Part shown: one piece after another, positions 9,901 through 19,615 of the stretch
Numbering within the stretch: the first letter of the stretch is position 1
How the letters are laid out: the number at the start of each line of letters is the position of its first letter
From: Gordionus sp. m RMFG-2023
Lineage: Eukaryota; Nematomorpha; Gordioida; Chordodea; Parachordodidae
Length of the DNA: 64,000 nucleotides
Assembly (NCBI RefSeq): GCF_954871325.1
Contig: NC_088777.1
Span: 17,089,366-17,153,365 of the forward strand
Reading direction: 5' to 3'
Made by a program: the position numbers and the translations under genes
The notes under the pieces: model-generated
The model's input: only the letters and a program-made list of their open reading frames with translations
Database searches by the model: none
Told to the model about the DNA's origin: nothing

Positions 9901-12496
9901 CAGCCAATCTATTCGAAATCGGGCAACGAATGGCTGTCAGCTATTCCAAGCAAAAATTTTAGTCTTCTCCTCACTAATGAAATACTTCGTATAACAATTT
10001 CGCTTAGTCTTGACTGTTATATATCGCTTCCTTCTAAATGTATTAATTTTATTTACCATCCGATACCAGGTGGCACCATCGTTTGCATTGTAGATAATAA
10101 TTTAATTTCTAAAGCTCTTAAAAGCGCCATCTCGAATACTCTAGAGTCTAATCATTTATGCCCAAGCAAAACAGAACACCCAATGGTATCAGCTTAATAT
10201 TTTGGTCTTCCAATAGCTTGGGATTGCACATGCATCAATTTTTTGGTGCGTTCCAATAGAAATACTTCAGCACTTAATTCGGCAGAAATTTTGAAATTAA
10301 ACAGATATTAATTTTTATCCCACTCATCACCAATACTCTTAGTGTTTTGGGTGAGGAATTCCTTAAATTTATCACATTATTAGAGAGGTAATTAAGCCGA
10401 ATAAGTGGCGATCGTAATAAAGCTTCTATTTAAATAAGCCATTAGGGTACGGCTATTCATCAAGGTAATTGCATTGTTATTCATGATTCTATATAGCAAT
10501 GCAGATAAACCTATCATGCAAATTTGAGATTTCTCCCTTGGTTATGCGCCTGACATAAATAAATTTTTTACCCAAGAAATTGCAGTTTACCTTGATTTTT
10601 GTAGTTTACTTAGGCATATGCATTTTAGTCACCCCCCCCCCCAAATGAATTACTTTCACGTTTAATATTTGTTCATCATGATTTTTAAAACAAACGAATT
10701 TTATTCAGGAAAGCGTTCATTGTTTACAACACTAATAGTTATGGTTATGAGTGAGTGACCCGTGGAATAAAAGTTTTAACATTCTATTGCTTTTCTTCAT
10801 GTTTCAAAACAAGTTTTTATGAAGAAGAGTTTTCTTTTAGAATCCTAGCAAAGTGTCACTAGAAAAAAACTCCGGAGAAATGCTCTAGTGGAAAATAATA
10901 TCAAGAAAAACTCAAGGATGCATAAATATATATTTTTATTTAATCAAATGCGTTCATCATAATATCTCCTAGAGTTGTGGCCTTCCTCTCTTTCTTTTAC
11001 CCATCACAACTTTAACCTCGTTTCCCATGTATTTTTTGGACTTTCTCATCGTATGTATATATACCACCTATATCTGGTCAGTAATCTTTTGTTTTAATCT
11101 TTAAACTTCCAGTGTATTTGTATTTTGTATATTTTTTTTGATACCCTAGCTATCATTCGTCTGATTCTTTGCTTTGCCATCTTTCTGAACTATATGGTAT
11201 AGTTGGCTCTAGTATAAAATTGTACATCTTCTTCCCTTTTAATTAGTGTGGAATTCGTTTATCATAGAGCACTCCTGATAAATTTTTCCACCTCAATCAT
11301 CCTTGATTCATTTTATTTTTGATTATCTTTTTCAATTGTGCCATTTAAAATGGAATCTAAATATTTACAGTTTCAATTATTTGTCAATCATTTATGTCAA
11401 AATAATCTTTTTCATCTCCGCCTATTACCATATATTCTGTTTTTTTCTTGTTGACTTTTAGCCCATGATTTTCTAGCATATCTATCAAACTCGTTAATTT
11501 TTCTTTCATTTCCTTATTTCTTTCAGCATGTATTACAATACCATCTGCAAATATCATACTTCATGGGATTAATTCTGAGATAAATGGAAACTGAGAGCCG
11601 ATCCTTGATGAACTCCTTCGGCTTTACGAAAGCCGATGTGTCTTTTGTGCATTGGATGCTTTTTATGCATTGCATATCATGTATTATTCTAATATATTTT
11701 TCAGATTTCATTTTTGCTGCGTAAAGCCCACCAGATAAATTTCCTTGAAATTCTATGGAAAGCTTTTTCTAGATCGAGGAAGACCAAGTGAAATTTTTGT
11801 TTCCTTCCCTATATTTTTCATTCATTTATCTAATTGCGTTATTGATTGCATTAATCCTTCCAGACATGAATCTATATTAAGTGTTCCCTATTTCGACTAT
11901 GTCTCTTGATATTTTTTCATAGAGTTTCGATAATGAAACATTGATGTTTTTTGGGGGATTTTCCCCAATTTCTAGGATTGTTTTTTTCCAGTGATATTTT
12001 AACTTTTCTTTTTTTTTGATAATTTATTAAATAAAAAAAATTTTAGTTTCCAGAGTAAATATGGATTAAAATTTTAAAATTTCAATTAATCTTTTCTATA
12101 TAATGAATTGCCTAGATTTAATAAAAATTTTACAAAAACATAACTGAATACATTCGCTATTTATAATTCCTCCAAAATTTAAATAAATAGAGTCCATTAG
12201 AATGCTCTTAAAGCTGACACACTTTGCATGGGCAATCCGGTAAAATAAAATTAACAACTTATGCTAAGCTTATTTTAAAGTAGCAATATTTATTTTTACA
12301 TATTTATATATATTATTTATTCATTTTAAAAAAAAATTCCATTTAGGTAAAACCAGGCATATTCATTCACTTGATATGTATAGTTGTGACTTATGTGTTT
12401 ATCAATAGTTATGGCATCCTGATTTTTAAAGTTAATGAATTTCCAGATTGGGCTATAAATCAAAATAACATACAATCGTCTAATTTTACCAGCTAA
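919..12496 (+). CDS. SLC13-family sodium-coupled anion transporter, 3' twelve exons (partial gene)
   Basis: Twelve exons join in frame with GT/AG borders: 919-1034, 2303-2490, 2986-3064, 3271-3402, 3830-3949, 4311-4400, 5026-5148, 5189-5286, 5397-5590, 5763-5924, 8109-8246, 12347-12496 (1590 nt, 529 residues plus TAA). Family landmarks appear in order: NLHKRIALNML in exon 1, IWINNSATAVLMTPV (first SNT-type motif) in exon 2, ACNIGGTASLTGTPPNLI in exon 4, LLLGGGLAMAAG in exon 9, TEVLNNIATASIMLPI (second SNT-type motif) in exon 10, the SLC13 signature SYCFMLPIGTAPNAIVF in exon 11, and a C-terminus ending near NEFPDWA in exon 12. SLC13 proteins are plasma-membrane symporters that move Na+ with dicarboxylates, citrate or sulfate. 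Human members have about 570-630 residues, so roughly 60-90 N-terminal residues are encoded upstream of the window. No stop or frameshift was seen. Both SNT motifs are altered (NNS and NNI), so the substrate is uncertain. The donor of exon 2 (GTTTAT) is weak but is the one that keeps phase. Confidence 0.93.
1130..2302. other. Intron 1 of the partial gene, with a G-run and repeat debris
   Basis: The intron between exons 1035 and 2302 holds an 11-base G run near 1147 followed by C-rich stretches to 1250, resembling the poly-G ends seen at 6385, 18738, 28144 and 60930. Fragments near 1350 and 2045-2150 contain GATCCGGTCC-like words related to the GGGCC-rich MITEs elsewhere in the window. No reading frame of note is present. 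Confidence 0.4.
2635..2862. mobile_element. hAT-type MITE with 8-bp target duplication, in SLC13 intron
   Basis: A 228-bp element has inverted ends starting CAATGATGTATA, with about 28 bp of near-perfect complementarity through CTAGATTGGCGAT. It is flanked on both sides by ATCCCAAT (2627-2634 and 2863-2870), an exact 8-bp duplication. An 8-bp duplication with a CANTG-like terminus is diagnostic for hAT elements. It has no coding capacity and would have been moved by a hAT transposase elsewhere. The flanking bases, TCCCAATACGAAATATATA on the right, look like part of an older MITE related to the one at 54466-54605. Confidence 0.85.
6498..6721. mobile_element. GC-patched MITE copy (same family as 17374-17721)
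   Basis: Islands of GGGCC and GGGTCGGGCC stand out of AT-rich DNA, separated by runs of A and T. The right end, TGCAAATGACCTCTTCAGG followed by TCTCTG, matches the right end of the copy at 17374-17721 (TGCAAATGTACTTCTGCAGG). The ends resemble the CAGAG termini of hAT MITEs. Boundaries are approximate. Confidence 0.5.
7077..7372. repeat. Fold-back MITE with about 50-bp arms
   Basis: Bases 7077-7129 (TTTATTTGATGATGAATGAT...) are closely complementary to 7322-7372 (...GATTCATTTATCAAATAAAG). The arms are imperfect, with a few mismatches and small gaps. The roughly 190-bp spacer is AT-rich and non-coding. No target duplication is clear, so the class is undetermined. Confidence 0.65.
8480..8981. 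mobile_element. Fold-back element built of mirrored 20-bp minisatellites
   Basis: The ends are inverted: CAGGGTTTCTC on the left, and a right end reading CAGAGTTTTCC on the other strand. Each arm is a tandem array of a degenerate unit of about 20 bp, TCAATCAAAAAAGGAAAAG. The left array (8500-8665) and the right array (8735-8965) run in opposite directions, so the whole element can fold into a long hairpin. The CAGRG termini recall hAT MITEs, but an exact 8-bp duplication is not present. The lysine-rich reading frame it opens on the minus strand is a by-product of the repeat. It lies within the 4.1-kb SLC13 intron. Confidence 0.7.
9655..10200 (+). pseudogene. LINE fragment, region after the reverse transcriptase (same family as 21150-23650)
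   Basis: Remnant of a non-LTR retrotransposon, sense to the SLC13 gene. One stretch reads GYRPQSLAAFISSILSIS, the usual G-L-x-x-R-P-x-S segment downstream of the RT domain; a second reads GNEWLSAIPSKNFSLLLTNE, which matches GGHEWLEALPSQNLDTL in the LINE at 21150-23650. The frame changes between these segments and the cysteine pairs that should follow are largely gone, so this copy is dead. It occupies the same intron as another LINE fragment (10880-12010). Confidence 0.65.
10880..12010 (-). pseudogene. LINE reverse transcriptase remnant (insect-type, RTE/Jockey/CR1-like)
   Basis: The minus strand around 11560-11400 reads MIFADGIVIHAERNKEMKEK, then ENHGLKVNKKKTEYMVIGG. This is the RT catalytic FADD box, here FADG, and the following thumb segment typical of non-LTR retrotransposons. 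Upstream (11880-11700) are pieces like the palm with FQGNLSGGLYAA; downstream (11330-10960) come LSGVLYDKRIP and words near SERWQSK, with frame changes between them. The D-to-G change in the catalytic box and the frameshifts make it inactive. It is antisense to the SLC13 gene in its last intron. The exact clade cannot be told without alignment. Confidence 0.8.
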
Positions 12497-12591
12497 TCTT
12501 TCTAAGAAGGTCTCATTATAATATGAGACACATTTGTATTATAATATATTTTATTTATATACTATTTATAAATTATTATTATTTATCAAAA

Positions 12592-12597
12592 AATAAA
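12592..12597 (+). promoter_or_regulatory. Candidate poly(A) signal of the SLC13 gene
   Basis: An AATAAA hexamer lies 96 nt after the SLC13 stop codon. Position and sequence fit a polyadenylation signal, but in DNA this AT-rich such hexamers are common, so this rests on position only. Confidence 0.4.
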
Positions 12598-14522
12598 TTA
12601 TATAACCGATTAATGAATATTTTTATCGGAATAGCTACAAATAAAATCATTTCAAAATAAAAAAGTTTAGAATTCATGTTCGTAATACAAGCTCTGAAAA
12701 ATAGCCATCATCAATCATCTATAGAGAATAAACTTAGTATGAATATTTTAAAATTTTTTTACCCCTAGTTTTCTTACTTAATTACAACACCCTTAATTAT
12801 TTTATGGAGGCATTGTTGCCTAGGCTTATTAAAAAGTTTGAGATTGTAGAACGGATAAAATTAATAGAAAAAAATTAATTAATTTGAAATTAATTTTATT
12901 TAAAAATCGAATATATAATAAAATTTAATAATTTTGATGAATAGTCTCAAAAAAAATTTGGGTTTAAAAAATAAATATTAAATTAACATTGAAAACACAG
13001 TGAAATGGATATTGACATACTATTAATAATATAATAATACCACTTAAAAGTGCTCAATAAGGATACGAAATCTTGTAAATAACTTATTTATTTATCTAAG
13101 AATCTTCGGACCTATGGAACAAGCAGATCTAACGAAGACTCCCATTGGTAAACAAAACGTTTAAATTTTTATTTGCCCTGGTTAAGTTATTGTGGCTTAA
13201 TTATTATAGGATAGGATTCTAATCACACTTTTTGCCTAAAATTGCCACCAAATTGTATAAAAAACCAACACTAAAATTAACATGGAGAGAATTGACTATT
13301 TTATTTTGGTTCGTTTATAGTTACGTGTAGAAGTGATAGATACCTCCTATCCAGAGGTCTTGCCAATCTCTGCTAGATTGATATTGTTGAGACATCTATC
13401 CTATAAATCACTCCAACGAGCTACATTTTTTATAGATATTTCTGATATATATTTTGAAATTCTATCATCGTATCAGCAATGCGAAGGGTTTAATAACAAA
13501 ATTCACCTTTTTTTACCATGTCATTATTTATAATTAAAAATACCCCTACTGGGTGATTATTTATTGACAACTGCCTTAGTCTTATTTATATATATTAATT
13601 AATATATACCTGAACCTGTTTAATGATTTTTACATACCAAACACTATCGATTCGAATTCGTTAAATAATATCCTCTTTAAAACTTCTAAATATATATTAA
13701 ATTCATATTCCTTGAATTTAATTGAAATAGTTAATATTGCACCGGATTTGCAATGATCATTGTTTAGATATAATAAATCAAATCATATCTGTTCTATAGA
13801 AATGTCAACGTTACTCAAAAAAGCAACGTTGTTATACTTTGCATTGTACTCTGCAAAAATAATGAGGTTGTTCACTTATTAACAAAGTAAGTAACGCGAT
13901 ACCTGAACGGTTAACATAGATAAAGATTGCATAAATCATAAAGACTTTTTCTTTTATTTAGTCAACCATTATTATCACAAATCTAGACCAGCGCGCCCCC
14001 GCCTATATTACAGTTCTAGACGCCAATCGATTTTTTTATCCGCGCTGATGCGGTACGAGAAAATTTTATTTTTGTTATTTTATATAAATTATAATTAATT
14101 ACATTAATATTTATTATTATAAGTTAAATCAATTGTTTTATTAAGAGTTTTATAAAATTATATAATATATTTAAATTATTTCCTTATGGGTCCCTTAAAA
14201 AAACCAAATCATTCAATTTAAGGTTTAAGAAAATTTTAAAGGTTACAAATGCAGGATCGAATTTCACTATAAGTTCTCGGTTAGGCAAATATGAACAGGG
14301 CATTAATTAAACAAGCTTTTAATTGGATGTAACAAAATAGGTAAGAATAGGAAATGTTGTTAAAGTAATTAGTTAAATTATTGTTATGCTAACATAAAAC
14401 CTCCTATTTAAAAAAAGTAATTGATTCTGGAAACAGAAACAATAGACAGATAATTGAATCTAGACTAGAAAAACTCGTATATTGAAGAAAAATTTGATCA
14501 ACGTGATTATGAATCATATACA
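12598..14522. other. AT-rich interval without recognised genes
   Basis: Downstream of the SLC13 gene there is no reading frame with family resemblance. The 66-codon frame at 13333-13533 has no recognisable motif. One GC-rich patch (about 13988-14055, with GCGCGCCCCCGCC and CCGCGCTGATGCGG) stands out; its nature is unknown. Confidence 0.5.
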
Positions 14523-14551
14523 CAGAGTTGTTAAAGCTCCTTTTTAAAAGT

Positions 14552-14680
14552 AGCTAGCTCCCGCTCCCGCTACTACATTTATAAAAGGAGCTAGCTCCCG
14601 CTCCCGCTACTACATTTATAAAAGGAGCTAGCTCCCGCCCCGCTACTACATTTATAAAAGGAGCTAGCTCCCGCTCCAAA
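14552..14680. repeat. 37-bp subterminal tandem repeat of the hAT element
   Basis: The unit beginning GCTAGCTCCCGCTCCCGCTA recurs at 14553, 14590, 14627 and 14663, giving periods of 37, 37 and 36 bp and about 3.5 copies. Its GC content is far above the surroundings. Subterminal repeats in hAT elements often serve as transposase binding sites; that role is inferred here. Confidence 0.8.
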
Positions 14681-14798
14681 TAATGGAGTGCCACTCCAAA
14701 ACCGCTCCTTTTTCATTTTTTTAGAATGTATAGGAAACAAAATCATATTTTTTTATTATCAAAATGCTTTATTTATATTAAATGATCTATCAAAATAT

Positions 14799-15248
14799 TT
14801 ATAACCTTTTATTAGCTTTTAAAAGTAATAAATTTTCTAAATTAGAATCTAACAAACATCCACACCTCTCCCCTAAGACCTCTTTTGCAAAACTATAGAG
14901 GCGCTCCACTGGAGAACTAGAGGGAAGCGGAGTATTGCATTTTATAAAGATATTTTTTAATTCAGGGAATTTATCAAAAATAGTAATTTTGATATCATTA
15001 TTTAAAAAATATCTGTCTAATATATTATCTTCCTTATGATCAATTTCATGGAATCCAAAAAAAATCTTCCAGATAAATTTGTATTTAAAAGAAAGATTTT
15101 TTACTTTTAGATGCTTTTTTAGATTGAAGCTGCTAACTTTTGAAAGTTTAAAATATTTTTTGTATGATGGAAATGGAAATTCGATTTTTTCATCTATGAT
15201 CTCTAAATCATAATATCTAAAACTATTTTTTATTATATATCTATAAAA
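14799..15248 (-). pseudogene. hAT transposase C-terminal (dimerisation) fragment
   Basis: An uninterrupted 149-codon minus-strand frame ends in TAA at 14801-14799 and has no obvious start. It contains FPELKNIFIKCNTPLPSSSP followed by VERLYSFA, then LLDSNLENLLLLKANK. This is the hAT C-terminal dimerisation region (consensus P-x-S-S-A-P-V-E-R-x-F-S with L-L-x-L-K-x-N). The RNase-H-like catalytic part is missing. It lies within the TIR-bounded element at 14523-15607. A splice acceptor near 15250 cannot be excluded, so the fragment could be one exon of a longer gene whose other exons were deleted. Confidence 0.8.
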
Positions 15249-15607
15249 TGAATATTAATATTACAAGATTTTCCAAAAAATTTCAATATAAAAAGGAAAA
15301 CTTGATGTTTAATATTTAAAATGATTAGATAAAAAACCAATATAAAACTAGGCTAAACAATTAATAATGGATAAATTTAAATAAAATAAAATTTCATTTT
15401 TATTGAATTTAATTAACAAGTATTATTAAAATTTAAAAAATAATTTAATTTATACATTAAATTTAAAGGAGCGGTGGAGCAGCGCTCCTCCACTCTAGCC
15501 CTAAAAGGAGGTAGCTCACGCTCCTCAATTTTAAAAAGGAGTGGCGCTCCAGGTGTTTTTGAAAAAATGTAGGGGCGCTCCAGGAGCGCCGCTCCTTAAC
15601 AACTCTG

Positions 15608-16977
15608 ACAATACTTAAAAAGACGCTATGAAAGTGTAAATGGAACAGTAAAGGTCCAATTTTTATCATTATATCTCTTCTCAAGCAAAATATGCACAAA
15701 AATTTGGATCATAGATTTTCGATATATACTACTAATAAATAATTATTTATTTTATATTTAAGGTATTAGCAACACTTAGATCCTAGATAGGTTTCAAAAG
15801 TTAAATATCTCCTATGTGTCATTATGTAATCAAATTATAGCCTTATAAAGATAAGGAACAATAAATGGAATACGGAAGAGATGTATATTCGGAAGCAAAT
15901 TATATTCAAAAATTAGTGAATAAACATCCATCCAACTCCGATGAAAAAATGATATTCAGAAAAATTTAGAACGAGAATGTTATTTATTATTTCCTCGGAT
16001 AGATTCCGACTTTTAGGTCTTACAGTCCTATATTGAAAAAAATTAAGGCCCAGGCAACCACTCTAAAGAGCGTGTTTTTTCAGTCCTGGGCTTACTTTGC
16101 AAAAAGATCTTCACTATGCCCTTCAACTTTAAAAAAGAATTACTTTTAAACATAATTATAATTTAATAAAATTGTTAAATTTCTAATATATTATATATGT
16201 TAGCGTCAATGTGCTTTTTCCAGCATTATGTTAATTTTTTAACTTAAATTTATTTTTGAGGCGATTTTTAAACTTAAAAGTATATTTTTACCGGAAATGT
16301 ATTACAGCATGTTTAGAATACCTATCTTATGTAGACACTTTTGCGATTAACCTTTCAGGCTTTTATAATTTATATAGAAAATGTATGAAAAACTAATATA
16401 AATTATATTAAGTCAAAAATTCATGCCAAAATTGTCTGAAATATATAGGGTAAATATTCCAAACATGATGGGATTTTAAATTTAAAAAAACGCGCTCAAA
16501 AATGGCTAAGTTGAAAAATAACACATTGACGTTAACATTATACACTATGGCCTCATTTACAGTAAACGCGTTATGTTTAAGCGTATTAACGCAGTGTTAT
16601 TACAATATCAAGCTAATAAATAGGTATAAATGTATAAATATGAAGGGTTATGATGTTAAAGGTATGATAAAATTTAAAAAACATATGTTGCGATGCGTTG
16701 ATATCAATATATGTGATACGATTGTAAAAATCATAGCGAATTCGTACATGATTTTTCTTAAATTTTATATCAAATAATTATTCCTAGATGCATTCAAATT
16801 ATTAATGAGAAGAAATTCTTTTATTTTTATATTTTAAAATAAAATTCTAATATTCTAATATGAAAATCTTATATTGTAATATAAAATAATAACTAAATCG
16901 ATGTAGATAAAACATATATTTTTTTAAATAAATTGTATATTAGCTTGATAAACATGCTTTAAATAACTATTAGTTAA
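15608..16977. other. AT-rich interval, nothing recognised
   Basis: No family-level resemblance was found. A 91-codon frame at 16502-16777 starts with MAKLKNNTLTLTLYTMASFT and contains a few cysteines, but shows no domain, neighbour or codon pattern that would support it as a gene. Confidence 0.4.
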
Positions 16978-17214
16978 GGCGCGTACGCAGGAATTTGGTC
17001 TGGAGGGGGATAATAAAATTTTTTAAAAAATATTATTGTTTTTTTTTAATATCAAGCATAAATTTATTAGGACTAATAACTATTTCTAATACACAATTTT
17101 AAATTAATGTGAATTATAAAAAAATTATATGTAAAGAATCACTTAAATGACCCAAAATAGAAATTTGAATTTTTTGAGCCTTTACACAAAAAGTTTCTTA
17201 GGAATAATTGCATT

Positions 17215-18520
17215 TTGTATGTTATATATTTACAATGTAAAATCCAATCTTCGTTGTGATTGAGCTAATTTTTCAATTATCTCATCCTTGCTTGTCGTCA
17301 AATGCCTATGAATATTCAAAAGATTCAAACCTTTCAATCTACTTTCAGATGTTGTACTTCTTGGTATGTTTTTCAGAGACCTGCAGGCCCGGCCCCCGGG
17401 CTGGACAGTATTTTAATTTTTTTAAATATATCCGGGCCGGGCCCGAAATTTTTTTAAAAAAACACCCAAGCCGGACCTGAATTATTTTAAAAAAAACACC
17501 CAATCCAGGCTGTATTTTTTAAAACAGCCTATATTTAAAATCGTTATTATTAGCTATAAAAATCAAAAATAAATATAATTTATTTTAAAAAAATAAAATT
17601 TTATTTTTTAAAAAAGCCGGGCCGAGCCTGAAATTTTTTTTAAAAAACCCAGGTCTGCCCGTAAAAAATCTTTAAAAAAAATCCGGGCCATGCCCTGCAA
17701 ATGTACTTCTGCAGGCCTCTGTTATTCTTCTTAAAAAAGAGAATGTTCTCTCATTAGTTTACTAATGGGAAGTGTTTATAAACCCTTTTAATACATTGGG
17801 AATTTAATCTAAAATGTGTTTGAAATAATGCAGAGCATCCATAGCATTTTTTGGGACTATATCAACCATAGTTAATCTTATAAACATAGTTATTCAGCTA
17901 GTAAGGCATCATAAGATACTTTAACATCTTCATAATAAAAATCTAACAAATATTTTTTTTCTATCATTATCTGAAAAAGGTTGGGAAGGTTTTTGTGGAA
18001 GTAATATTTGCAGATTAGTAAGAATGAATTAAAAATTCATTTATTTGGGTTATCTGTATTTAAAATATACTCTTCTACTGATCCTATATTAATGTTTTAA
18101 CGATGAGCTTACCTTGCTACAAGTCGAGGGAGACAAATATTAAACACGTATAGCTTCTGCTTTTGACTCAACGATAAAATATAAAATATGAAATTCTTCA
18201 TCAACATTAGCCCTAATTTCCTTGAGTTCTGACAAAATGCTCTCCGCTATTCTCATCTTATTAATCAAGTCAATGTCATGTTTTTGAAAAGTAATACTTA
18301 AAATAGTTGTATAATTAAATAATACATTCTAATGAGAAATAAAATTTGAAATAAGCATTGAATCCAATAATTTTCTTGCATCTGAGGAGATATTTCATTG
18401 TGATATTTCAGTAATAGCAAATAATTGGCTCTTCTAACTCCTTAAAAGCTATTAATGTTGGATATGAAGTTTCAGAAATAATTATTATTTGACTAGAAAT
18501 TTGAAAATGGTAGATAAATA
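17215..18520 (-). pseudogene. hAT (ZMYM1/DUF4371-like) transposase remnant, split by a MITE
   Basis: Minus-strand pieces in order: QKHDIDLINKMRIAESILSE with LKEIRANVDEEFHILYF (18290-18180), then CLPRLVAR and NINIGSVEEYI (18140-18065), NPNK..FLLICKYYFHKNLP (18050-17980), SYDALL, then KLMREH near 17750. After the inserted MITE the C-terminus resumes as LKNIPRSTTSESRLKGLNLL (17370-17290) and EKLAQSQRRLDF. This is the order of the C-terminal half of ZMYM1-like hAT transposases, ending in the dimerisation domain. Several stops and frame changes separate the pieces, so it is a pseudogene. Confidence 0.75.
17374..17721. mobile_element. GGGCC-rich MITE inserted in the hAT transposase remnant
   Basis: The left end CAGAGACCTGCAG and the right end CTGCAGGCCTCTG are inverted copies. 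The body alternates runs of A/T with islands such as GGCCCGGCCC and CCGGGCCGGGCCC. A related copy is at 6498-6721 and weaker pieces lie near 9405-9515. It interrupts the hAT transposase remnant, so it is younger than that element. The CAGAG terminus suggests hAT ancestry, but no 8-bp duplication is visible. Confidence 0.7.
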
Positions 18521-18834
18521 TTAAGCCACTAAAAATTTGAAAATTAATAAGTAAATATTACGCCGGAAAACTTGAAATCGAAATTAATTGATAAAATAAC
18601 TTAGTAGATAAATGTGATAATAAATATAATTAAATATATATTTAATATAAGATACGAATAAATATTAACAAATATAAATTAATATAAACACTAATATTTT
18701 TGAAAAATATATCCGGCATCTGCATTTTTTGGCTTTGGGTGGGGGGGGGGGGGATCTGTCCCCCCCCTGCCCCCCCCTCTGCGTACGCCAATGAGTTAAT
18801 TAAATCAATATATTTACTCACCAATAATATTTTA

Positions 18835-18876
18835 GAGTATTTGACCTGGTCAAATACTCCTTCGGTCAATTGACCG
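18835..18876. repeat. Two adjacent perfect palindromes
   Basis: GAGTATTTGACC, a single T, then GGTCAAATACTC form a 25-bp palindrome at 18835-18859. CGGTCAATTGACCG at 18863-18876 is a second perfect one, sharing the GGTCAA word. They lie just outside the right end of the hAT element. Their function is unknown; protein-binding half-sites or transposon-end remnants are possible. Confidence 0.6.
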
Positions 18877-18939
18877 CCTTGCCAACCCTGCTTTATATTA
18901 ATTATATTAACCATGTCAAATATAAATAATTATATTTGC

Positions 18940-19615
18940 GATAATGCATTCGCGATATTGCATTAGCCATAATAAATTTGCAATAATGCATTCGCTGTAA
19001 TGCATTCGCTGTAATGCATTCGCTGATAATGCATTCGCTGTAATGCATTCGCTGTAATGGTCGCGATAATGCATTCGCTATAATATAGTCGCGATAATGC
19101 ATTCGCTGTGATGCATTCACTGTAATACATTCGCTATCATGCATTCCCGATAATGCGATCGCGGTATGCATCCGCTCTAATGCATTCTAGATATTAATTT
19201 TACTGCACTGCATTTGCTCTAGTGCATTCGCGGTAATATATTTTGCTAATACATTCGCAGTAATACATTTGAGGTTTTAATTTCACGGTAATGCATTCGC
19301 GATATTATTTTCGCATTAATACATTCGCTCCAATGATTCGTGATATACTCTCAGTAATGTTTTCGCTCTAATATATTCACCTTAATGCATTCGCGATATT
19401 ATTTTCGCATTAATACATTCGCTCCAATGATTCTACTCTCAGTAATGTTTTCGCTCTAATATATTCACCTTAATGCATTCGCGATAATGCAACTGTAATG
19501 CATTCACGATAATGTTTTCGCGGCAATGCATTAGCTCTAACAGATTCACGATATTGTTTTCGCGGAATACATTTGCGGTAATGCATTCGCGATAATACAT
19601 TTCGCTGAGAAAATT
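18940..19615. repeat. Degenerate 12-bp minisatellite (TAATGCATTCGC)
   Basis: About 50 degenerate copies of a 12-13 bp unit, TAATGCATTCGCG or TAATGCATTCGCT, run through this block. Interspersed variants such as AATACATTCGC and TGTTTTCGC become more common to the right. A 50-60 bp block is itself duplicated (about 19285 and 19387). The 90-codon minus-strand frame in it, rich in M-H-Y-x-x-C, is only a translation of the repeat. Confidence 0.85.

Larger units (their letters stand above)
14523..15607 (-). mobile_element. hAT DNA transposon with TIR CAGAGTTGTTAA
   Basis: Both ends carry CAGAGTTGTTAA in inverted orientation (14523 and 15607), and the subterminal DNA is rich in the word GGAGC on both sides. 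The flanking octamers, CATATACA and ACAATACT, are only loosely similar, so a target duplication is not demonstrated. Inside are a 37-bp tandem repeat next to the left end and the C-terminal part of a hAT transposase on the minus strand. At 1.1 kb it is shorter than an autonomous hAT element (2.5-5 kb), so it is an internally deleted copy. Confidence 0.8.
16978..18791 (-). mobile_element. Broken hAT element with GCGTACGCAG ends
   Basis: GCGTACGCAG at the left (about 16980-16990) faces its complement CTGCGTACGC at 18779-18788, each followed inward by G-rich or C-rich sequence. Between them the minus strand carries a ZMYM1-like hAT transposase remnant, and that remnant is split by a MITE (17374-17721). 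No target duplication could be read at the edges. The element is clearly inactive. Confidence 0.65.

Noticed and set aside
16502-16777. 91-codon plus-strand frame
   Set aside because: No domain, no splice or promoter context and no second copy. Frames of this size are common by chance over 64 kb.
18902-19171. 90-codon minus-strand frame rich in Met, His, Tyr and Cys
   Set aside because: It is the translation of the TAATGCATTCGC minisatellite and has no gene-like variation.
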